A stretch of DNA of 6,585 bases from Candidatus Martarchaeota archaeon (GCA_023485745.1 JAMCZL010000013.1:1-6585), one strand, 5' to 3'; positions 1 to 4,931 are shown, counted from the stretch's first letter. Notes: a model not told the origin generated them from the sequence alone. Made by a program: numbers and translations.

Positions 1-87
1 AATGCCAGGATCGTTAGCTAGCTGCCATGTGCCAAAGCCAATTTCCGAGACTTTTAATCCAGTTTTCCCAAGCGGTCTATATTTCAT
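1..87 (-). CDS. Aldo/keto reductase, N-terminal 29 codons (partial)
   Basis: This is the start of an aldo/keto reductase, a family of NAD(P)H-dependent oxidoreductases with a TIM-barrel fold in the cytoplasm; the substrate cannot be told from this fragment. Reading from ATG at 87 down to the window edge, the 29 residues are open. They carry the family's N-terminal pattern: Y3-R4-x-L6-G7 then T9-G10-L11-x-V13-S14 and I16-G17-F18-G19-T20-W21. In this family that stretch forms the opening beta-hairpin and first barrel strand. The catalytic Asp, Tyr, Lys and His all lie outside the window, so activity cannot be judged. The start is supported by a TTTATAAAT box centred about 28 bases upstream and no Shine-Dalgarno sequence, so translation is probably leaderless. 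The next gene on the same strand ends more than 350 bases upstream, so this is not an operon with it. Confidence 0.9.
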   Translation of the reverse strand, partial: MKYRPLGKTGLKVSEIGFGTWQLANDPGI

Positions 88-110
88 ATAATACCCTAAT
101 AAGTTGTTGA

Positions 111-120
111 ATTTATAAAT
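111..120 (-). promoter_or_regulatory. TATA box of the aldo/keto reductase
   Basis: ATTTATAAAT is centred about 28 bases before the ATG at 87, which is archaeal TATA spacing for a leaderless transcript. The ten bases are a perfect palindrome, so the box could also serve the plus strand, where no convincing gene follows. Confidence 0.65.
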
Positions 121-220
121 ACTTATCCTTCGAGAGTAAATAAAAACTTGCATGGAAAGCAGGTTTCCCTCTCTTTCAGCGACAAACGCCTACCTATACC
201 ATACGACGATGATCACATGA

Positions 221-417
221 AAAATAGGCGACCTAAAATATAAAATACCGGAGGTTCTGGCTGATGCCAGAATTGTTGCAAAGAATTATGAGCTTACTGC
301 GAGGTTTGCCAAACACTACGTGGCACTGGGAATAAAACTGTCGCTTGGCAATCCTTCTGACAGGAAACTTGCAGACTTCCTTGCAAAAGATGAATTACTA
401 AAGTTATATACTTTAAT
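221..417 (+). other. Start-less coding-like fragment in the 88-439 gap
   Basis: Between the reductase start and the 27-codon ORF there is no intact gene. On the plus strand, the frame starting after TGA at 218-220 is open and reads like protein (for example ...EVLADARIVAKNYELTARF... around 251-307, then ...NPSDRKLADFLAKDELLK...). It has no ATG. The first possible start in this frame, GTG at 320, has no ribosome site. The same frame upstream of the TGA runs from ATG at 152 (22 codons). A good GGAGGT (250-255) sits 8 bases before an ATG at 264, but that ATG is in another frame and stops after 23 codons (264-335). This looks like a decayed or shifted gene, but I do not recognise the family, and it may equally be non-coding. 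The downstream part of the open frame is antisense to the minus-strand genes and is ignored. Confidence 0.25.
255..272. repeat. 7-bp perfect inverted repeat, 4-base loop
   Basis: TTCTGGC and GCCAGAA flank TGAT. No T-tract follows on either strand, so a terminator is not supported. The inner CTGGC/GCCAG arms recur in the terminator-like hairpin at 4884-4899. Confidence 0.4.
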
Positions 418-444
418 AGAAATTCTAAAACTATATACGTTAAT
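401..444. repeat. Two-copy imperfect direct repeat, 27-base period, TATATAC core
   Basis: AAGTTATATACTTTAAT (401-417) and AAACTATATACGTTAAT (428-444) match at 14 of 17 positions. The first copy also contains the perfect inverted repeat AAAGT-TATAT-ACTTT (400-414). The second copy overlaps the stop codon of the minus-strand ORF at 440-523. The role is unknown: both copies resemble TATA elements, but no clear gene starts 25 bases away on either strand. Confidence 0.4.
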
Positions 445-523
445 TTGGATTCAACTCTTTTACGAGCTTCTTGACCTTCTCATATATCTGGTCCCTTATT
501 GCAACATATTTGGAATAGTTCAT
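440..523 (-). CDS. 27-codon ORF overlapping the metallopeptidase stop (or its frameshifted tail)
   Basis: ATG at 523 overlaps the TGA stop of the metallopeptidase-like gene in an ATGA arrangement, and the frame runs 27 codons to TAA at 442-440. The peptide is charged and probably helical (Y-x-A-I-R-D-Q-I-Y-E-K-V-K-K-L-V-K-E-L). The 4-base overlap is the usual form of translational coupling, so this could be a separately made small protein. Alternatively it is the real C-terminus of the upstream protein, cut off by a one-base shift: the same frame stays open for at least a dozen codons above the ATG (reading ...GKAETKDHKS before the Met). No ribosome site of its own is visible. I do not recognise the peptide. 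Confidence 0.4.
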   Translation of the reverse strand: MNYSKYVAIRDQIYEKVKKLVKELNPN

Positions 524-1512
524 AGATTTATGATCTTTTGTTTCAGCTTTTCCAAATTGCCGTTTTTAATGTCCTTATCCAACATACGGTAAAGCGCGTT
601 GTCGTCTATATTTCCCAGCTCTGCCATTTCACAAATTTCTTTTAATGTGCTTATGAAGCTTCCGTTCGCAACATATCTGACCGCAAATATAAACATTCCG
701 GCATTGTGCGGTATAAAATTTTCCAGCGTGCCCCTTATTTTGTCTTGTCTTTCATAGACTGCGCCGGAAACAGGCTCGATTCCAAAATGCCATAAGAATG
801 CCTTCTCTAAAGAATTGCTGTCATTTAAGCTCGCACGCTTCCAATCATTAATCAACGATTCTGCAAAGAATTCAACAAACCTGGCTCCGCCCTCAGTGAA
901 AATACGAGCATTATTCGCATTCCCCGGATTTTTTATGTGCTTTTTGCAGCCCAATCTGTTATCCTGTAGTGCATGAAAGCCCTCATGTACCGCCGTAGAG
1001 TATATTCTCTCTAAAAATTCTGTCAGCTGCTTTTCGTTTATACTGGTGGGTTGCCGTTCTTTGGGCTTCAGAAATATTTTCGTGAAAAGCTCCAAGTTAA
1101 TGCTGCACTTCCTTTCATTTTTGCTGTATTTTCCAGTTATCAATTCACTAAGCTTGTCATCTGGCACGTAAGCCTCAATCTTGAATTCTTCGGGTTTTAA
1201 ATCAATCCATCTAGAACCCATTGCTAGTTTCATCATGTAGTTCAGATCGCGAAGCGCGAGCTTGCCAATGTCGTTCAGCATAGAGCCGACAAAGTCTTCA
1301 TCGCTAAGTTTATTCCGCACCTCGGACCATTCCAGCCCAGACCCAAAGCGCTGCGCAATTTTTTGAATTTCAACTTTGCTCTCTGCCAAGTTTTCAGATA
1401 CCTGCGCGTCGGCATTTATGCATTTGTCGCAACCTCGCAAGAGCGCGGCGGCATCCGTACTATACGGGCATTCGACTTTTCCTCCATGAAGCTTTACGTT
1501 TCTGCTCGCCAT
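520..1512 (-). CDS. HExxH zinc metallopeptidase-like protein, family not recognised
   Basis: The 330-residue protein has a zinc-peptidase signature. H176-E177-G178-F179-H180 gives two zinc-binding His and the catalytic Glu, and E207 in F-T-E-G-G-A-R-F-V-E lies 27 residues after the second His. That is the spacing of the third ligand in gluzincin-type enzymes. The residues following HExxH (ALQDNRLG) and the E-G-x-A-x-x-x-E helix also fit that fold. The N-terminus holds C15, C28-x-x-C31 and H9, which could bind another metal; the rest of residues 35-165 is charged and probably helical. There is no signal peptide or membrane segment, so it is predicted to be cytosolic. The start is ATG at 1512, with an A/T-rich box about 26 bases upstream and no Shine-Dalgarno, consistent with leaderless translation. 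It overlaps the following 27-codon ORF by four bases. Peptidase activity is inferred from the motif; substrate and partners are unknown. Confidence 0.8.
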   Translation of the reverse strand: MASRNVKLHGGKVECPYSTDAAALLRGCDKCINADAQVSENLAESKVEIQKIAQRFGSGLEWSEVRNKLSDEDFVGSMLNDIGKLALRDLNYMMKLAMGSRWIDLKPEEFKIEAYVPDDKLSELITGKYSKNERKCSINLELFTKIFLKPKERQPTSINEKQLTEFLERIYSTAVHEGFHALQDNRLGCKKHIKNPGNANNARIFTEGGARFVEFFAESLINDWKRASLNDSNSLEKAFLWHFGIEPVSGAVYERQDKIRGTLENFIPHNAGMFIFAVRYVANGSFISTLKEICEMAELGNIDDNALYRMLDKDIKNGNLEKLKQKIINL

Positions 1513-1530
1513 AGAATCGCATTTAATTGG

Positions 1531-1547
1531 ATATTTTTAATATTTAA
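1531..1547 (-). promoter_or_regulatory. TATA-like element of the metallopeptidase gene
   Basis: On the minus strand the stretch reads TTAAATATTAAAAATAT, centred about 26 bases before the ATG at 1512, giving a predicted leaderless transcript. It lies just past the methyltransferase remnant. Confidence 0.5.
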
Positions 1548-1582
1548 GCATTTAGAAAGGCCGACCAACTCTAAGCACATCG

Positions 1583-1660
1583 CTTGAATCCATATAGTTT
1601 CGAAAGCCAAGCCCCGACCATCCATCAAAGTAGTTGCCACGCATGCTTCTTCTTCATTTG
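1583..1660 (-). pseudogene. Decayed fragment of a second methyltransferase gene (C-terminal region)
   Basis: This stretch matches part of the methyltransferase gene at 3116-3928. Positions 1582-1614 and 3239-3271 agree at 27 of 33 bases, and most differences fall at third codon positions. Read on the minus strand it encodes G-L-G-F-R-N-Y-M-D-S against G-L-G-L-R-N-Y-I-D-S in the intact protein. Further upstream a second block matches: CAAATG, 8 bases, GCATG in both copies, encoding Q-M-x-x-x-H. The distance between the two blocks is 42 bases (CAT to GGGCTT) in the intact gene and 31 here. That net 11-base loss puts the two blocks in different frames, and a TGA follows in the first one. Outside these blocks I see no match. 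A 30-codon ORF (1644-1552) covers the second block and could be mistaken for a gene. I read this as the remnant of a duplicated or recombined methyltransferase gene. Confidence 0.6.
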
Positions 1661-1690
1661 ACCGAGTACTATGCAAGATCGGTGCCGGGC

Positions 1691-1721
1691 ATATTTATAT
1701 AGATTAGCCAACTATTTATAA
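1691..1721 (+). promoter_or_regulatory. Tandem TATA-like boxes of the histidine phosphatase
   Basis: ATATTTATAT (1691-1700) is centred about 25 bases before an ATG at 1721. TATTTATAA (1713-1721) would place transcription near 1743, about 20 bases before the phosphatase ATG at 1765. Which is used cannot be told by eye; the first would transcribe the leader ORF at 1721-1768 as a leaderless message. The first box is also A/T-rich on the minus strand. Confidence 0.5.
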
Positions 1722-1768
1722 TGCCTTTTCGAGTACCGTCTGGAGCTATTGAAATGGTAGTGCTATGA
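1721..1768 (+). promoter_or_regulatory. 15-codon leader ORF ending on the phosphatase start (ATGA)
   Basis: ATG at 1721 opens a 15-codon frame (MPFRVPSGAIEMVVL) whose TGA at 1766-1768 overlaps the phosphatase ATG at 1765. The phosphatase has only weak ribosome-site candidates (GGTAG 4 bases upstream, TGGAG at 1741-1745), so termination-reinitiation is possible. The ORF may also be chance. Confidence 0.3.
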
Positions 1769-2346
1769 ACATTGTGATTTTTGTAAGGCATGGTCAGAGC
1801 GAATCTAATGTAACACATACCCTTACCTCTGACATAGATAAATCGCCATTGACTGAAGAGGGTATAAAGCAAGTAGAAGCTCTGGCTAAAACTATGCCTA
1901 AAGGCATGAAGATAGACGCGTTTTATACTAGCCCAGTACTGCGCGCTGTGCAATCTGCCGAGATACTTGAAAAGGCCTTAGGCATGAAGCCTAAATTGGA
2001 CAAGAGACTTTGGGAACGGCACATGGGAGGCCTGAATAATGTTACCTTTGGTTCTGAACAAGAGCAGACGGCAGCCATGATGGAAGAGATACGCTCTGGT
2101 TTCAAAAAGGGCATGGAGAGCTGGGATAGCATGCAGGGGCGCCTGAAGGACTTTGCACACAGCATAAAAGGGGTTACCGTTGCAGTAAGCCATCATGATC
2201 CAATACTATCTGCGATGGGTATTGTAGACAGCAAGTATAACGATTATGACGTCTCTACCCACCTACCCACTGCTTCTGCAACGGCCATAGACTTCGGAAA
2301 CAAGAAGATACTGCATATAGGGAGCCGAACATTACCAGATCTTTGA
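1765..2346 (+). CDS. Histidine phosphatase superfamily protein (phosphoglycerate mutase-like, branch 1)
   Basis: This is a 193-residue cytosolic phosphatase or mutase of the histidine phosphatase superfamily. These enzymes transfer a phosphate to a catalytic His and then to water or a second acceptor; the substrate is not predictable here. The motifs are R8-H9-G10-Q-S-E-S-N (phospho-acceptor His9 and phosphate-binding Arg8), L29-T-E-E-G33, Y54-T-S-P57 with R60, the acidic W83-E84-R85 region, and S142-H143-H144-D145 supplying the second catalytic His. The short region between the W-E-R motif and the second His suggests a small phosphatase (SixA/CobC-like in size) rather than a full glycolytic mutase, but this is inference. 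It is transcribed towards the serine hydrolase gene, with 28 bases between the two stops. The start at 1765 gives MNIVIFVRHG, the normal N-terminal length for the family. An upstream mini-ORF ends on this start codon. Confidence 0.92.
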   Translation: MNIVIFVRHGQSESNVTHTLTSDIDKSPLTEEGIKQVEALAKTMPKGMKIDAFYTSPVLRAVQSAEILEKALGMKPKLDKRLWERHMGGLNNVTFGSEQEQTAAMMEEIRSGFKKGMESWDSMQGRLKDFAHSIKGVTVAVSHHDPILSAMGIVDSKYNDYDVSTHLPTASATAIDFGNKKILHIGSRTLPDL

Positions 2347-2374
2347 TCATGCCATCTCCTTTTACCTTCTCCAC

Positions 2375-2959
2375 CTACCCTATTTCTTTCTTCAATTCCT
2401 CTAAGAGCTGGTCGAATTTGGTATAACCTGCTGCGGAATTGAAGTGACCTGCATTGTGCACCACTACGAATCTGGCTTTAGTATTCTCTGCCACATACCT
2501 GCTTTTGTCCATGCCGACATAAGGATCGTTGTCAGATGCATATACCGTAAATTCCGAGCAGTGGGATTTTATCCTTTTCCAATCAAACTCCCTATCTATA
2601 AATGTTTTATTCAGCTCGTCGAATTTTTCTATTCCAAGCTTTGTTACGAACGGGGCGACCAGGAACGCAGCACGTATCCGTTTATCTGTTTTTTCCAACA
2701 CAGAAAGTATGAATGCAGGGCCCAGACTGTGGCCTATAAATATGGTGTCCTCTGCAATCGTGTCCATGTAAGGTCTGAAGATCTGCAGCCAGCTTTCTAG
2801 GCTCTGCGAGCTGCCTGTAGGAAAATCAGGGATAATCACTTCTATTTCCGGGCGGGCTTTGCCGAGCTCTTCCTTGAGCCACGGGAACCAGTTCTCCTTG
2901 GAGTTCCCATTAGTGCCGTGTATTATGAAGACTTTCCGTATAGGCATTTCATCACCCAT
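2375..2959 (-). CDS. RBBP9/YdeN-like serine hydrolase (alpha/beta hydrolase)
   Basis: This 194-residue protein is a small alpha/beta hydrolase of the RBBP9/YdeN type (Ser_hydrolase family). Evidence in order: V10-F-I-I-H14-G15 with the oxyanion-loop region following, the nucleophile elbow G76-H77-S78-L79-G80, D143/D145 in A-S-D-N-D-P-Y-V as the acid (D145 best fits RBBP9), and H172 in N-A-G-H-F-N as the catalytic His. There is no signal peptide; it is cytosolic, and the substrate (an ester or peptide) is unknown. Two starts are possible. ATG at 2959 overlaps the stop of an upstream 14-codon ORF (TAATG). ATG at 2947 follows GGTGAT (2956-2951), a common archaeal ribosome site, and gives the more usual N-terminus MPIRKVFIIHG. 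The choice changes four residues only. The gene converges on the histidine phosphatase, and no clear terminator is visible in the 28 bases between them. Confidence 0.92.
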   Translation of the reverse strand: MGDEMPIRKVFIIHGTNGNSKENWFPWLKEELGKARPEIEVIIPDFPTGSSQSLESWLQIFRPYMDTIAEDTIFIGHSLGPAFILSVLEKTDKRIRAAFLVAPFVTKLGIEKFDELNKTFIDREFDWKRIKSHCSEFTVYASDNDPYVGMDKSRYVAENTKARFVVVHNAGHFNSAAGYTKFDQLLEELKKEIG

Positions 2960-3003
2960 TAATAACGCTTTTTCTGGAAGCCTCGAGCACTATGAAGCCG
3001 CAT
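2959..3003 (-). promoter_or_regulatory. 14-codon leader ORF ending on the hydrolase start (TAATG)
   Basis: ATG at 3003 opens MRLHSARGFQKKRY and stops at TAA 2961-2959, whose last A is the first base of the hydrolase ATG at 2959. A TATA-like stretch at 3025-3040 lies 25-31 bases upstream, so the message could be leaderless and begin with this ORF. The hydrolase start would then be reached by reinitiation. It may be chance. Confidence 0.3.
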
Positions 3004-3024
3004 GCCGCGCTTAACGCACGTTTT

Positions 3025-3040
3025 CTTTATACTTTTAAAT
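3025..3040 (-). promoter_or_regulatory. TATA-like element of the serine hydrolase gene
   Basis: On the minus strand this reads ATTTAAAAGTATAAAG. It predicts transcription near 3000-3010 and so a leader of about 45 bases before the hydrolase ATG, longer than for most genes here. The rest of the 2960-3115 gap holds nothing else I can name. Confidence 0.45.
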
Positions 3041-3115
3041 TCTATTTCAATGCATTAATATATACTTAGCATATTTTACTACAATTTGGATTATTCAGGC
3101 ATTGCTTATATTTGA

Positions 3116-3928
3116 TTACTTATAAATCTCTTTGATTCCTCTCGGCGAAAGCTTTACAAGATCGAACACCATAAAATACGGCACCTTGCTTGTGAAATTG
3201 TACTCTTTCCTGTCTATTTTTTTGCCTCCAGGCGAAGGCCTTGAATCTATGTAGTTTCGCAGACCAAGCCCGTGCTCTCTGAACATCCGGAAAAACGTTT
3301 CATATGTCACATGCCTTACTGGCATTTGTATATCAAAAACACCTTTTCTCTTCCAATGCACGTACCTTATCCTTTCGTCGAAGTAATCTCCAAACCGCCT
3401 GTCCAGCTTAAGGTACTTGCCAACCTTTTTGCGCGCCTTGGGCCCTACCTTGATACCTTTGGTCACATCTATCACGGGGTTGCCTTCAGAGATTACAAGC
3501 CGCCCTCCTGTTTTGAGCACCCGGCATGCCTCTGCCAGCGCTTTGTCCATGTCGTTGAAGTGGGTGAACGCCAGCGCTATCAGGACAAGGTCGAAGTATC
3601 CTTTTCTATAAGGTAGCTTCTCCGCACTTGCCACCCTGAAGTCTATGCCCTTGTAGTGCTGCCTTGCTATCTCTATCTCCTTTTTGGATATGTCAATGGC
3701 ATGCACTTCGGCCCCATGCCTGTGCAGTAAGTTTGCGTAGAGTCCAGGCCCGCAGCCTATGTCGAGCACCCTTTTGCCCTTTACCTGACCTATGACTTTA
3801 AGGGTATTCGGCATTTCCAGAAACTCATTGTAGAAATTTATCTTCGCTGCGCGCTCGTCGTGGAACTGCTGCGCTATGATATCATAGGCTTTGCTCACCT
3901 CTCTTTCCATGCCACGCTTTTTTCTCAT
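3116..3928 (-). CDS. SAM-dependent methyltransferase, class I (UbiE/Methyltransf_11-like)
   Basis: The 270-residue cytosolic protein has a Rossmann-type methyltransferase core. V54-L55-D56-I57-G58-C59-G60-P61-G62 is motif I (SAM binding). H76-A-I-D79 at the end of the next strand is the usual acidic residue contacting the SAM ribose. S101-A-E-x-L-P106 and F112-D113-L-V-L, followed by L138-K-x-G141-G142-R143, give the remaining core motifs. The C-terminal third (about 160-270) is basic and not recognisable; it probably binds the methyl acceptor, which is unknown. The start at 3928 is supported by GAAAGG (3942-3937) eight bases upstream; a Met seven codons in is less well supported. The leader holds a TATA element, a 19-bp dyad and an 8-codon ORF. 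Part of its C-terminal region is duplicated in decayed form at 1583-1660. Confidence 0.92.
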   Translation of the reverse strand: MRKKRGMEREVSKAYDIIAQQFHDERAAKINFYNEFLEMPNTLKVIGQVKGKRVLDIGCGPGLYANLLHRHGAEVHAIDISKKEIEIARQHYKGIDFRVASAEKLPYRKGYFDLVLIALAFTHFNDMDKALAEACRVLKTGGRLVISEGNPVIDVTKGIKVGPKARKKVGKYLKLDRRFGDYFDERIRYVHWKRKGVFDIQMPVRHVTYETFFRMFREHGLGLRNYIDSRPSPGGKKIDRKEYNFTSKVPYFMVFDLVKLSPRGIKEIYK

Positions 3929-3951
3929 AAAACCAACCTTTCATTAGCCAT
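3925..3951 (-). promoter_or_regulatory. 8-codon leader ORF ending on the methyltransferase start (ATGA)
   Basis: ATG at 3951 opens MANERLVL and stops at TGA 3927-3925, which overlaps the methyltransferase ATG at 3928. The ORF contains the GAAAGG ribosome site of the methyltransferase. Its start lies only a few bases past the predicted transcription start. Confidence 0.3.
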
Positions 3952-3970
3952 CCCAGTAAGCCTTGCTGGG
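3952..3970. promoter_or_regulatory. 19-bp near-perfect dyad at the methyltransferase transcription start
   Basis: CCCAGTAAGCCTTGCTGGG is symmetric about 3961 with 8 of 9 base pairs matching. It sits 10-30 bases downstream of the TATA element (3981-3990), over the predicted transcription start, which is a typical repressor position. Its core shares CAAG-R-CTT with the palindrome at 4362-4372. As RNA on the plus strand it would fold with one G-U pair; no T-tract follows, so a terminator is unlikely. Confidence 0.5.
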
Positions 3971-3980
3971 GGCCATTGGG

Positions 3981-3990
3981 TTTATTTATG
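3981..3990 (-). promoter_or_regulatory. TATA element of the methyltransferase gene
   Basis: CATAAATAAA on the minus strand predicts transcription near 3957-3961, leaving a leader of about 30 bases with a GAAAGG ribosome site, unlike the leaderless neighbours. Confidence 0.5.
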
Positions 3991-4030
3991 GTATATCTTC
4001 AGCAAAAATGTTAGCCATTTCTTGCTGCCT

Positions 4031-4285
4031 TCATCTTCGTAAATTTGATTTTGTGCCCGGTGCTGCAAAGACCCCATCTGAATTTTTTATAAGCTCTTCT
4101 TCTGCTTTAAGAGCTTTGATTACCTGTTTAACTTCTTCATTGCCCTTTACAATTTCGTTTACTATCTCCGATGCATTAACCCCCTTTCGCAAGGTCAAAA
4201 CTTTAATCGCGGTTATGGCGTCACTGTCTAAACTAAATTGCACCTTTTTCTTTTTGACGTTATCTGTGAATCCCATTATTATCAT
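4031..4285 (-). CDS. Ribbon-helix-helix-like DNA-binding protein
   Basis: The 84-residue protein matches the shape of CopG/MetJ-type ribbon-helix-helix regulators. It has a basic run K11-K14, a strand V15-Q-F-S-L19, helix A from about D20 to R33, a K34-G-V-N37 turn, and helix B starting A38-S-E-I-V-N-E-I-V47. Such proteins bind DNA as dimers by inserting the paired strands in the major groove, and often repress their own promoter. Residues 50-84 form a charged tail, possibly for partner binding or oligomerisation; an antitoxin role is possible but no toxin gene adjoins it. The start at 4285 has an A/T-rich box centred about 28 bases upstream and is probably leaderless; Met4 is an alternative. 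It is divergent from the Nudix gene and precedes the methyltransferase on the same strand. Both adjoining control regions carry a palindrome with a common core. The fold is inferred from pattern only. Confidence 0.7.
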   Translation of the reverse strand: MIIMGFTDNVKKKKVQFSLDSDAITAIKVLTLRKGVNASEIVNEIVKGNEEVKQVIKALKAEEELIKNSDGVFAAPGTKSNLRR

Positions 4286-4307
4286 CGCATATACCTTACT
4301 GCAGACC

Positions 4308-4320
4308 TATTTAAATTTTA
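4308..4320 (-). promoter_or_regulatory. TATA-like element of the ribbon-helix-helix gene
   Basis: TAAAATTTAAATA on the minus strand is centred about 28 bases before the ATG at 4285, giving a leaderless transcript. Confidence 0.5.
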
Positions 4321-4361
4321 TTGTATTACTCAGAGGGTCGAGTATCGCCTGGCATAGTCAC

Positions 4362-4372
4362 GCAAGACTTGC
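4362..4372. promoter_or_regulatory. 11-bp perfect palindrome between divergent regulator and Nudix genes
   Basis: GCAAGACTTGC is symmetric about 4367. It lies between the regulator's TATA element (4308-4320) and the Nudix start (4418), a natural operator position for an autoregulating ribbon-helix-helix protein. The core matches that of the dyad at 3952-3970. Confidence 0.4.
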
Positions 4373-4390
4373 AAACCAATATTAATGTGT

Positions 4391-4405
4391 GTATTTTGTA
4401 TTTAT
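4391..4405 (+). promoter_or_regulatory. Possible TATA element of the Nudix gene
   Basis: GTATTTTGTATTTAT precedes the ATG at 4418. The first half is centred about 24 bases upstream and would give a leaderless message; the element is a poor match to the boxes of neighbouring genes. Confidence 0.3.
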
Positions 4406-4417
4406 CAGGTTATTCAT

Positions 4418-4870
4418 ATGGGCGAAATAGATAAGGAGCACGTGGGCGCATATGCGTGCGTATTTAATGAAGATTTTTCGGAGATACTTCTACTTTGGCG
4501 CAAGAGGGAAAAACGGGACGGGATTGAGGTCAGAGGCTGGGGAAATGTTGGGGGCACTGTGGAGCCTGGCGAAGCACCAGTGCAGGCGTGCATTAGAGAA
4601 GTGAAAGAGGAAACCGGAATAGTCCTAAAACCCGATGACTTAATGTCTGTGGGTCTCAAAAGGGCTCCTGATGCAAGCACCAACAAATGGTCAATATACT
4701 TCTATGCGACTTCAATTGATAGCCGTACTGATGTCAGACTGAACCACGAGTCCAGAGGATACGGTTGGTTTGGCAAGGACGAACTGCCAGAAGGGACTCT
4801 GGATACAAAGGGGGACATTCTTGGTTGGTGGACCCTTGCGGAAACAGCTTTCAAAATACCTAAACTTTAG
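4418..4870 (+). CDS. Nudix hydrolase
   Basis: This 150-residue protein hydrolyses a nucleoside diphosphate linked to another group, or a damaged NTP; the exact substrate is not visible. The Nudix box is complete: G46-x5-E52-x7-R60-E61-V62-x-E64-E65-x-G67-I68, with the Glu residues binding catalytic Mg2+. Strands before it (V9-G-A-Y-A-C-V, I23-L-L-L-W27) and the G40-W-G-N-V-G-G46 lead-in are typical of the fold. The length equals a single Nudix domain, so it is cytosolic. I take ATG at 4418 as the start: an in-frame ATG at 4385 would add 11 residues with no family resemblance and no TATA box at the right distance. The gene is divergent from the ribbon-helix-helix regulator, which may control it, and is followed by a hairpin with a T-tract. 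Confidence 0.92.
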   Translation: MGEIDKEHVGAYACVFNEDFSEILLLWRKREKRDGIEVRGWGNVGGTVEPGEAPVQACIREVKEETGIVLKPDDLMSVGLKRAPDASTNKWSIYFYATSIDSRTDVRLNHESRGYGWFGKDELPEGTLDTKGDILGWWTLAETAFKIPKL

Positions 4871-4883
4871 CGTTATTTTATTC

Positions 4884-4905
4884 CTGGCCGAAATGCCAGT
4901 TTTTT
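4884..4905 (+). terminator. Hairpin plus T6 downstream of the Nudix gene
   Basis: CTGGC (4884-4888), a 6-base loop and GCCAG (4895-4899) are followed at once by TTTTTT (4900-4905), 13 bases after the Nudix stop. Oligo-T alone can stop archaeal RNA polymerase; the hairpin makes it look like a bacterial intrinsic terminator. Confidence 0.6.
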
Positions 4906-4931
4906 AATTTTGCAGGCATGAGGTCTGAGGC

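Noticed and set aside
320..592. 90-codon plus-strand ORF from a GTG
   Set aside because: Its second half is antisense to the minus-strand ORFs and is a Leu/Ile/Phe-rich shadow; only the stretch before about 417 is kept as a possible gene remnant.
1494..1676. 60-codon minus-strand ORF starting at a TTG and overlapping the metallopeptidase start
   Set aside because: It runs through the methyltransferase remnant in a different frame from both matching blocks and has no ribosome site or recognisable sequence.
1669..1953. 94-codon minus-strand ORF antisense to the phosphatase start
   Set aside because: It is a shadow of the phosphatase gene, whose catalytic motifs establish the plus-strand frame.
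4031..4285. Antitoxin of a toxin-antitoxin pair
   Set aside because: The ribbon-helix-helix protein is of antitoxin size, but neither neighbour resembles a toxin and the closest gene on its strand is a methyltransferase with its own promoter.
4385..4417. 11-residue N-terminal extension of the Nudix protein
   Set aside because: It is Cys/Ile-rich, unlike Nudix N-termini, and has no promoter element at a suitable distance.
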